Positions 13,635 through 23,400 of a stretch of DNA of 64,000 bases are shown here, piece after piece. Source of the DNA: Eonycteris spelaea (Eukaryota; Chordata; Mammalia; Chiroptera; Pteropodidae); assembly GCA_003508835.1 (NCBI GenBank), contig PUFA01000162.1, forward strand, positions 1,736,001 to 1,800,000, written 5' to 3'. The stretch's first letter is position 1; every line of letters begins with the position of its first letter. The notes under the pieces are model-generated. The model was not told the DNA's origin. It saw only the letters and a list, made by a program, of their open reading frames with translations, and ran no database searches. The position numbers and the translations under genes are program-made.

Positions 13635-15180
13635 TTTTTTTTTTTAATTTTATTATTAGTTTCAAGTATACAGTACATTGGTTAGACATTTATATAGTTT
13701 GTAAAACGATCCCCTAATTGCTTTTTCTCTCCTCTGGCTCTGTACCTAGCCATTACATTACTTTTGACTGCATTCCCTGTGCCATGCTCCCCATCCCTAT
13801 GACCATCTATCTACTACTAATTTGTACTTCTTAACCCTTCATCCTTTTTCCCAGCTCCCCAACCCCGCCCACTCCCCCTGGCTGTCACCAGATTATCCTC
13901 TATATTTAGGAGTCTGTTTTTGATTAGTTTGTTCTTTTTGTTCCTTAAATTCCGCATGTAAGCAAAATCATACGGTATTTATCTTTCTCTGTCTGACTTA
14001 TTTCACTCAGTATAATAGCCTCTAGGTTTATCTATGTAGTTGCAAATGGTAGGATTTCATTTTTTTTCATGGCTGAGTAATATTACATTGTATATATGAA
14101 CCATAACTTCTTTATCCAATTGTCTATTGATGGACATTTAGGTTGCTTCTGTATCTTGACTATTGTAAATTGTGCTGCCATGAATATTGGAGTGCATGGA
14201 TCTTTACGAATTATTGTTTTGGTTTTCTTTGTATAAATACTCAGCAGAGCAATTGCTGGGTCGAAAAGTATATCCATTTTTAATTTTTTGAGAAACCTGC
14301 AGACTGTTTTCCACAGTGGCTGCACCAATTTTCAATCCTACCAACAGTGTAAGAGGTTCCCTTTTCTTCACATCCTCGCCAGCACTTGTTCTTTGATTTA
14401 TTGATGATAGCCATTCTGACAGGTGTGGTTTTAATTTGCATTTCTCTAATGATTAGTGACCTTGAGCGTCTTTTCATATGTCTATTGGCCATCGTATTTC
14501 CTCTTTGGAGAAATGTCTGTTCAGATCTTCTATCCACTTTTTAATAGGATTGTTTGTTTTTGTTGCAGAGTTGTATGAGTTCTTTATATATTTTGGATAT
14601 TAACCTCTTATCAGATGTATCATAAGTGAATATCTTCTCCCATTCAATTGTCTTTTTGTTTTGATGATGGTTTTGCTGTACAAAAACTTTTTAGTTTGAT
14701 GTAGTTCCATTTGTTCATTTTTTATTTTATTTCTCTTGCCCAAGGAGATATGTCTGTAAAGAAATTACTAGTAGCAAATGGTAGGATTACTGCCTATGTT
14801 TTCTTCTAGAAGTTTTATAGTTTCAGGTCTTACAGTTAAGTCTTTAATCCATTTTGAGTCTATTCCTATATAGGGTGTAGGAAGGTGGTCCATTTTCTTC
14901 TTTTTTTTTTTTTCATGTGTCTGTCCAGTTTTCCCAACACCATGTATTGAAGAGACCATCAGTACCCCCATTATATATTTTAACTCTTTTAATGTGTATT
15001 AAGTGAGCATATAGGTATGGATTTATTTCTGGGCTCTCTGTTGTGTTCCATCGATCAAGGTATCTATTTTTATGCCAGTACCATTCTGTTTTGATTACTG
15101 TGGCCTTGTAGTATAGTTTGATATCTGGTAGTGTGATACCACCAACTTTGTTCTTTCTCAAGATTGCTATGGCTGTTCCG
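13635..15180 (-). mobile_element. 5'-truncated L1, antisense, with decayed ORF2 3' portion
   Basis: On the minus strand, broken frames read typical L1 ORF2 C-terminal text: [19 protein letters not shown] (near 15170-15110), [26 protein letters not shown], then [20 protein letters not shown] and QPKCPSIDNWIKKLWFIYTM ending near 14083. A laurasiatherian-type 3'UTR runs to about 13635, followed by a T/A tail. Several stops and frameshifts separate the blocks, so it cannot encode active reverse transcriptase. The 5' truncation at about 15180 is typical of L1 insertion. Confidence 0.93.
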
Positions 15181-16339
15181 GGCATATGGTAGGTTTCTTT
15201 TTTACACAACAATTTCTTATTTCTAAATGATACTAGATAAAAAGATAATATCATAGATTCATATTTAGTAAGGATGAAGAAATATTCATAAATGATTTAT
15301 TTAGTGATTTTTGCTTGGTTAATTTTTTTTTTCATTACTAGGATAATTGCTTTAACTTATTTTTCTATTGTTAGAGATCTGGCTTTGATAATTAAGTATA
15401 AATAGTTTAGTGTGTCATGGCTTATTATCTGATGGATTTTATAATAATAAAGACTATTTTAAAATTGGAGCCAAATTGCATTTAGCATATTTACTTTTTA
15501 CTTTGTTGAAACCCAGTTTGGGGTCTCTGTCTAGCCCTAGGACCAACTCTTTGCTGTGTATGAGATTTTAGACACATCGCAATCTCACTGGACTTTATGT
15601 ATAACTACAAATGAATGAGAGTTCCAGCACCTCTTCTGTCTCTCAAATGTTGTGATATTTTATTATAAAGAGTTTATGTACAGTTTTTACTCTTGTATTA
15701 CTTCTTCCCAGTTCTGAGAAGTACATCTAATGATTTGAGCTATGTATTATTTCTTAACATTCTCTCAGTAATGGGTCTCGGGTGGCTTTTCTGCATGATG
15801 GTATTAGTAGCTGTTTTGAGCCCACCCTACTGTATAGTCTTCTAGGTCTAGATGTGAAACCACTTTCCCTTTTCAGAAATGCGTAGTATATTCTGAATTG
15901 AGTGTGTGAGTCCTGTGGAGAGTCACTTTCTCATCTCTCCTTTTATAGCTGGGCTTTAAATCCTTACCTTTTAGCAGTGGCCTTTGAAATACTGAGTAGC
16001 TCTCCAACAGTTAACTTGCATAAAAATGAGCTTTCCCCCTTTGTTCCGTTTCAGCATCAGTTGCAGGAAAACAGCATGTCTGACTTTATTTTTGAGCTTC
16101 AAAGCTTGCTTGAAAATAAAGGATTGTTTTCTTATGAAATTTGGAAGATGGTTTTTACTCATGCGCACCTGAAAAATTAGGCTTTTAAAAATGCCATTTG
16201 GAAGTGGCAGCTTCAGTAAATATTTGTGGCATGTCGTTATGGGCCCATTTAGGCATTAGAAAGGAAGCAGGACTTTACGAAAAGAACAAGACATATTCCT
16301 TGGAGTAATTAATATCTGTTATTCCTTTTACACAAGTGG

Positions 16340-16500
16340 ATCGTCACAGCAGTAGCAGCCCCTGTGAAGATAGGTAAGCTAGCTGTTAATCCTGTTTTCC
16401 AGAGGAAACTGAGGCTTGGAGAGGTTAAAGGACCTTGTCAAGAAGGGAAATAGCTAAATTGGGTCTCAGCTCTAGGCTCCCTAACTCACACAGCTGATGC
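16340..16500 (-). repeat. MIR SINE, antisense
   Basis: Contains GAGGAAACTGAGGCTTGGAG, AGGTTAAAGGACCTTGTCAAG and TCTCAGCTCTAGGC in MIR antisense order. Confidence 0.8.
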
Positions 16501-16529
16501 TTTTTCTAGATGCACACAAGATGAATTAC

Positions 16530-16700
16530 ATTATGTGTCGCAGATATTAGTGATGCAGGAAATCAGGGAGGGGAGAGGGTTGTAAAGTGAAATGGTCAGG
16601 AAAGGCTTTGCAGAGAAGGGCCTTAAAGACTAAGGGGTAAATGGAGAATTCCAAGATTGGGGGAAGCACAGGGACTCTTAAAGAGTGAACCATTTTGTTG
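16530..16700 (-). repeat. L2 LINE fragment, antisense
   Basis: Matches include GTCAGGAAAGGCTTTGCAGAG and AGAATTCCAAGATTGGGGG, typical of the antisense L2 3' half. Confidence 0.5.
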
Positions 16701-18869
16701 TCCTAGTTATTAAGAGTAGCCATGTACTTCTCATGCTATCTGTTAAGAGTTCCTCTGTCTGTCTGATGGACTTCCCTTTGTAAGATTAGTTCCTTTCTTT
16801 GGATGGATGTTTGCAATGCCAGAATGAGAGAGGGAGAGGAAGGGTAGGAGGGACACTAAGGTTGTGTGTCTGTGTCTGTCTGTCTGATGGCCTAATATTG
16901 CCTCCTACCATTTGATTTTTTTTTCTATTTTAAAAATTATCACTGAAGAGGAGATTATCTGACTATTTCCCTGTCAGAGAGAAGTGAAATAACACATTGC
17001 CTTTGGTCTGGTCTTTGTGGTTCTAAGTGGGGGTTCCCTTCCTGGCAGGCTTCTGCATTGGACAAGGCAATCAATGAAGAACCTACATGAAAAGCCCATG
17101 TTTATTTCTTTGGGCCTGAATAGTCTACCGAGAATTTTTCTTTAGAGTTCTTGTAGCCACTTCAATATGTTGAGGGCTCCCTTAACTGTTATCCTAATTC
17201 TGCTGAGAAGTATTTGGAAGAGGCCTGGAGTCTGATGCCAGGAGGTCCCCTTTCCCACAGGACCTACTTCCAGGACTCGCATTTGGCGTGTGTGTCTTCT
17301 TGTCACTCTGGACGGTACTAGTGACAATTGCAGTCCCTCTGCAGTGGTTTTGAAGCGATCAGAGAGAGATTCCCTTTGCTTTCATATTTCCCTCTGGAGA
17401 ATGACCACACAAATTGTTTTAAAGCAGCTTTCAATATCAATGGCATTTTCAATAGGCTTATTTTCCATTAAACTATCTACACACTGCTGAATGTAAGGGA
17501 TAGTTCCCAAGATATTGAGCAGATATCGATTGAGCAAATTCTAAGCCCTAGGAATGGGAGATTTATGGATGCTTAAGACTATAGCCTTCCACAGCCACTC
17601 ATAAGCTCCTGGGGGAGCTTAGAAAGACACTTACTATTCACAAGGGAGAGTCTTAGGGAAGGCATACAGCACTGCAGATGCTCAGAAGAGAGAATGTCTA
17701 ATTCTTTTTGCAAGGTCTGGAATGTCTTTTAAGTTTTACTGTTATTTGTTTGGTTGTCATTTGGACCATTAAGTACAGAGTGGACGTAATTGTCCATTGT
17801 CATTCCAGAATCAGATTTGGAGGTTCAGCAGAGATGACTTTGGACTTGAAATCAGGAGACCTGAGTTCAAGTCTTGTTTGTTCCAGTCCTTCACATGTAC
17901 TACATAGGGAGTTAATAGGAGTTACTGAGGAGAAAAGGGGACAGGACAGGGAGGGGAACAGCCTTTATGGAGTCAATTCGAGAGATCCTGGTAAACAGTT
18001 TCTTAACTGGAGGATTTCCTGGAGCTTTTAACATGTTAATGTGTACCGTTGTTTCTAGGAGAGATTATAGTATGCAGTTTCCAGGCTTATATCGATGTGT
18101 TTCTTTAAGCATGGAACATTTTGTCAGATTATGATTCCACAAAACATACTTAGGGAAATACTGCCATCAAAAATTTCTAGCTCTTAAACCTACACATCAT
18201 TGCAAGTTTTTGCTGTTACCATAACATCTGTCATTTGAGGGAAAAAAAGTGAGCCCTCTATTGGGCCAGATGTTGGCACAGTGAGATATAGTGGACAGTA
18301 GCTATTGGATATGATAGAAAATTTAAGAAAGAAAAAAGATATGGGTGTCAACACCCCTTTTAATGTTAGGTTATGCATCATCAACTTTCACATTTGGTTT
18401 TTTAATTACTGATGTTAACAGTTTACAGATGAATAAACTGAAACTCATCTACTGGGTTATGCATAGGAGGTGCTGAATGTCAAACTATGGTCTGTCTTCA
18501 ACCAGTGGCCATATTACGTTAACAATAAGGCTTTGTTATAGAGCTGGGTCTTTCATTGTTAACTTTTCTTATTTTTTTTAATTTTAAATTATTGTTACAA
18601 AAACAATACATGTTTATTAAGAAAAAGTAGAAATACTCCCAGGCCAGTCATCAAGTACAGTTTCAGTTAATATGTCATGTATTTCTTCCCAGTTGTTTTA
18701 TGAAATATTATATCCATTAGCCATAGTTGTGTTTAAATATGTATAGATTCATTATATAATTTATGCTTACATAAATCTATACAATTTTGAATCTTGCCTT
18801 TGAATCTTCCCTACAGATGTGCATTGATTTTTGACACATACTTCAAGTATTTTAATAAATAATACACTG

Positions 18870-19010
18870 GACTCAGAAACTGAACAGCTCTTCGATGCAA
18901 GCTGCCACTTGACCGTGGACAAGTTCCGTGGTCTTTCTGGAGCTTAGTTTCCTTATTTATAAATGAGGGAGTTGGATCAGATCTTTGATTTTTAAACCAT
19001 GGGATTCCAT
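18870..19010 (+). repeat. MIR-type SINE, sense, diverged
   Basis: Text follows MIR sense order: CTGCCACTTGACCGTGGACA, then TAGTTTCCTTATTTATAAAT. Confidence 0.5.
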
Positions 19011-19637
19011 GAAACTCCCTAGGGGCTGGGAGTAGAAAGGTCAACAGAGCAGGAAGGACCTTGGTCTTTTCTTCCACCTGTGTTTCACTCCAAGGAGCTG
19101 CATTTATAACTCTTTTATAGATTTGGGGTCCAAGCACATTTGGGAAAAGGTTTTTATTAATTTTGTGTGTGTGAAAGAATGTAAAGTGCTGGACCAGATG
19201 ATCTTGAAGCTCAACATTTCTATGGTATCCATTAAGTGGCTGTGTGTTATGTACATTTTTAAAACATTACTTTACCAGATGTAATGGTAGATTAAGCAGA
19301 CTTGCCATACTCTTCAGATTATCTCAATAAGTGCAGAGAAAATCACTGATCCTTACTGACCAGGGTCCAAAACACTGTTGAATTATTTCTTAGAAAATAC
19401 ACCAAGGGGGAGGCTGTAAAAATTTCCACTTTGATTATTCATTGTCAGGTCCATTTAATGCTCTTTTAGGAAAGACTAACCAGAGAATCAGTGGTCCCTT
19501 AAACTGGTCCGTGTTTGAAAGCTATAGACTTTATCAATAACTGGTTTTCCATCTTCCTTATTAATGTTAAGGTTTTACATTTTGAGAGCATTGATTTGGA
19601 AGACTCAGTGTCTGGACTTTTTCTCTTACCTCCACAG

Positions 19638-20488
19638 AAGGAAGAATCTTGTTCAAAAATGAGGTGAATAGATGCTTGGGTACTCAAGAACTCTGGACAG
19701 CTGCATGAAGTGTTTAAAAACTGTCCTGACCATCTTGCCACTCAAGTCTCTGTCATGAGGCCTGACAGGATGAACACGCGGCAAAGGAACAGCATCCTGC
19801 TTCGTAGGAACGGTGGCTGCTGACCTGTCGAGCGCAAGCTGGGGACTGTACATTGTCTGCCAGTACAATGAAGGAAGTGGTTTACTGGTCACCCAAGCAG
19901 GTGGCAGACTGGCTGCTGGAGAATGCTATGCCAGAATACTGTGAGCCTCTGAAACATTTAACAGGCCGGGACTTGATCAACCTAACCCAAGAGGATTTCA
20001 CTAAAGCCCCTTTGTGCCGAGTCTCCTGACAACGGGCAGCGGCTCTTGGATATGATAGAAACCCTGAAAATGGAGCATCACATGGAAGCACACAAGAATG
20101 GCCATGCTAACGGGCACCTCAGCATGGGCACAGACACCACCACCGCTGATGGCAGCTTCAGCATCAAAGTCAAACCCAACGGGATGCCAAATGGGTATAG
20201 GAAGGAGATGATAAAGATCCCCATGCCAGAACCAGAGCGCTCCCAGTACCCCATGGAGTGGGGCAAGACTCTTCTGGCTTTTCTTTATGCACTTTCCTGT
20301 TTTGTTCTCACCACAGTGATGATCTCGGTCGTCCATGAACGAGTACCTCCTAAGGAGGTGCAGCCTCCACTACCGGACACGTTTTTTGACCATTTTAACC
20401 GGGTGCAGTGGGCCTTTTCTATTTGTGAAATTAACGGCATGATCCTCGTAGGACTCTGGTTAATTCAGTGGCTGCTCTTAAAATACAA
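19638..20488 (+). CDS. SGMS1: SGMS1 first coding exon (leader, SAM domain, D1, TM1-TM2)
   Basis: A pyrimidine-rich acceptor ending at AG 19636-19637 opens the exon; the donor GTAAGT follows 20488 and splits codon 208 (phase 2). The leader is 19638-19867. The start AUG at 19868 has A at -3 and begins [10 protein letters not shown], the SMS1 N-terminus. The first frame codes 53 residues and stops at TGA 20027-20029. The downstream frame, two bases out, runs from GAC 20028 through QRLLDMIE to KYK at the donor. It includes the charged linker, TM1 (near [20 protein letters not shown]), the D1 motif and TM2 ([14 protein letters not shown]). The reading change falls where other mammals read V-S-S-D-N-G and this copy reads V-S-stop. 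The leader boundary is inferred from the acceptor only; the coding part is firm. Confidence 0.93.
19659..19823 (+). promoter_or_regulatory. Three short upstream ORFs in the SGMS1 leader
   Basis: Three AUGs precede the SGMS1 start in this exon. uORF1 is AUG-AGG-UGA (19659-19667), a two-codon minimal frame. uORF2 is 19672-19758 (28 codons). uORF3 is 19755-19823 (22 codons) and overlaps uORF2: the four bases ATGA hold both the uORF3 start and the uORF2 stop. All end before the main AUG, leaving 44 nt between. uORFs of this kind usually lower main-frame translation and can make it depend on re-initiation; that role is inferred. Conservation was not testable here. Confidence 0.5.
19868..20029 (+). 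CDS. SGMS1: Truncated SAM-domain reading frame of SGMS1 (53 aa)
   Basis: This is what ribosomes would make from the normal start if the sequence is correct: 53 residues ending ...CRVS and then TGA. It covers most of the SAM fold ([25 protein letters not shown]) but lacks the last helix. Against human SMS1 as I recall it there are about six substitutions here: K11Q, E29K, F31L, Q34R, K45T and P47A. The stop is about 460 nt upstream of the exon junction at 20488, so a spliced mRNA would be an expected target of nonsense-mediated decay unless re-initiation occurs. Confidence 0.8.
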   Translation: MKEVVYWSPKQVADWLLENAMPEYCEPLKHLTGRDLINLTQEDFTKAPLCRVS

Positions 20489-23400
20489 GTAAGTAAAGCA
20501 AAAGCTCTCCGATTCAATGACTGAGGGGTTTCCACTGCAGGTGTCTAATCCTCATTATTTAGAGATGAAATTTATTAGACAATGGAATCAAAGCATATTA
20601 TCCCTCCTTCTCCCCTTTTTTCATACCCAACTAAAGCTCTGGCAGTTTTAAGAAACTGTTTTTATTTCCTGTTTTGTACAAGATTTGTGCAAAAATGGTG
20701 AATAGGGTTTTTCGAGATGGCTGTTCTCTTTTCACTTCATAGGAAAGAAAACCCTCAGACACCTTCAGAGATACAGGCCATTGAACCACAGATAAACTAG
20801 TCTTGGTGTTCTTATCTCATCAGAGAAATTATTGACAGGTGGCCTAAGCACCGTGAATGGCTATGTAGCTTTTCCCACACAGTCAGCATCTGGAACCTTA
20901 GTAACATGTATTTTTAAAAGGAGGGTTTCCACATAGAATGCAGAGCAGCTATTCTAGCATGCCTTGCTGTTGGGAAAATGAAACCCTCCCGGAATGACAT
21001 TGTTTAGGTCAGTGAAATGCAGATGCACCTACATGACTTGCCACAGTATAGAATGTGTGGCAACTAAGGCAGATGTGGCTCTTCCGTTCAAGCTTCTCAG
21101 AATTTTAAATAGGTACCTTCTTTTAGTTCCAGGTAGGTCTAAAGTGGCTTTTGTGTCTCTAGGTGTACACTCAAGACAGATCCCCTCAGGCAGGCTCCTT
21201 GCTTGGGTTGCCTGCAGCAAACTAAACATCTAAGTTTCCCTCATCACTGGTGTCTGATTTTCCTATTATATGAATATCTTTATGACTTCCATGCATGGGA
21301 ATTGGAAACTAGTTTGTTAAGGAACTGCATTTCTCTGTGATGGACTGTGTCTCATGACCCACAGTATGGTTGAGTATTAAGGAAATCATCTTAAATCTAG
21401 AAATCAAAAGGCAGACAGTTTATGCTGAACTTGATCTCACAAAAATGACGAGTATTTTCCTAGTATATGCGTATGGACTCTGTTTTTTTTTTCACCTTGT
21501 AAATTATGTATCTGCAAATGGAAATAGAAAGCAGTTCCTGACTGCCAGGAAAGAACTATAACTTGTATAAAGGAAGCTATTTCAGTGACGAGTGTTTATT
21601 TTGGGACTGATTTGGCAATCCTAGAGTTTAAGCTAAATTTGAAATAGAGATGATTATCTGGGCTGCATTTGATTTGGTGGAAAACCTTTTTTGTTTGTTT
21701 GCTTGCTTTAGTTTTAAAAGGCTAAATAGGAATAAGCTTTAGACATATGAGATTCTCAGAATTTATTATTTACATTTTTTTGGCTGCCAAACTTCAGTTT
21801 CTGCTTTTGAGTTTTAAACTTTTGACTTCTTTTCCTAAAAACATTAGAAAAAGTGCTAGTAGTTTTCCTTTTAAAGGTGAAGGTCAACTGAATTATGTAT
21901 TCTGGGTTTTCCTGATGTTTATTGTTTTGTTTATGAGAATTTGTTTTTCATAAAAATTTTTACATGCAAGCAAATAATTTATTGACCCAGATAGGACTTT
22001 GGGTAAGTCATACCATACATGAGTCCAAATCTTTCACAAAACTGTGATTTTTTAAATAATCATATTCTTGTTATAAGAAAGTGTCCTAACCATAGGGTTA
22101 ATTTCTTTAAAATACATTACTGTTTTTATTTCTCTTAGCAGGGACTTTTTCTCATATCTGTTTTGCTTAAGCTTTCTAATTTTATGTTTTACCGGTTACT
22201 TGTTGCCAATACTTTAGTCATTTGTATATTTAAATTGTTCAGTAGCAGTAAATCAATTAATTCATGCCTTGGGCAAAATTAACCCAGTGCTGAGATGCAG
22301 GCAGCCTGGGTTCCAGCCCCAGCCAAGCCTTAACATGCCGGGTGGTGTGGGTGAACCTCTAAATCTCAGGAGCTTGGTTTTTCTCACAGATTAAAAAAAA
22401 GAAGGCCTCTCAGTCTAGATGACTTCTATTGTTCTATACAGCTATGTTTTATTTTATTCTAACATGATCGAATAGACCAATTATGTTTGAATATTATTAG
22501 CAGAGCTTTTTTTGTACATAAAGTTTTCTCTCTGGTTTCCACGTTGTCAGGATAGGGACATGGGAAATGGAAGCCACCTGTTATCATGGTAATCCTAAGC
22601 ATCCCCATCCCGTCCTTCTGCTAGGGCATATCCCTGGTTCTCCATCTCCCTCCTTGAGACCTCTTTTGAGTGTATATGGCACACCAGCAAGTAAGAGGTA
22701 GGAAGAAAGATGCAAATTGACATGCCAAGCTGTGGATGTTGATGTACCACCTTTCCCTAGCTCTCATAAAGAAGGCTGAAATGTTCTGTTGTGTCAGAGA
22801 CCCATTGTGTCTAGTTATTTGCCTATTTCAGCATAGCACTTTTGTTTCTCCAGTATATTGGGGAAATGGATCCTTCTGGTTATGGAATATTCTGTTTAGC
22901 AAAGAGTTCACCTCTCCCTCTTTTGTGCTTGACTCCTCTGAGTCTTGGCCCTTTTCCCCATTCACCACTGGGGGGTTTGCCACTTAGAAGGCACACTGTA
23001 CACAGCTCCTCAGAGTTCAGCCTGTTTGGCCAGTAATCCCAAAGGGGAATTTTACTTTGATTTTAAGAGTCTTGGAGCCCTTAAACAAATCAGCCTATTC
23101 CTTTTTGCTTCTGTACCTTCTACTTTTTAGAGAGGAATCAGAGGCTGAAAACGTAGAGGATGACTCATTGAGAAATGAGATTACTGGGATTTGGGCAACA
23201 TCCCCCAACAACAGACCCTTCAGCCACATGTTTGAGGTGCCCGGAAACCTTGGTCAGAATTTGCGACATTGTAACATTTGGGTCTATCCTTATGTTGTAT
23301 GCCATTGTCCTTTACTGTTAAACATAAGTTTTGTTTTTTGTACTTACATTTTTTTTCTTTGCTTCCTTTCATTCTTAATATCTCCCCCTCATGTCGTATG

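Larger units (their letters stand above)
1..19637 (+). other. SGMS1: Intron or upstream non-coding part of SGMS1
   Basis: No coding exon is visible before 19638, but the acceptor there shows the transcript comes from further upstream; in human the gene has several non-coding 5' exons spread over hundreds of kb. Short leader exons inside this stretch cannot be excluded. Outside the listed repeats, 1-300, 1870-3500, 4190-6430, 6935-9465, 10020-11560, 11610-13630, 15185-16335, 16705-18865 and 19015-19637 show nothing I can name. The part at 7230-9280 is pyrimidine- and T-rich and may be a very old antisense LINE. Confidence 0.7.

Noticed and set aside
14083..15254. Minus-strand frames with reverse-transcriptase-like text
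   Set aside because: Pieces of one decayed L1 ORF2, not host genes.
20001..20336. Minus-strand 111-residue frame opposite SGMS1 exon 1
   Set aside because: Shadow of the conserved plus-strand coding sequence; no independent support.
19868..20492. SGMS1 as a processed pseudogene, given the frameshift
   Set aside because: Five exons with intact GT-AG introns, conserved phases, catalytic residues and 3'UTR show it is the real locus.
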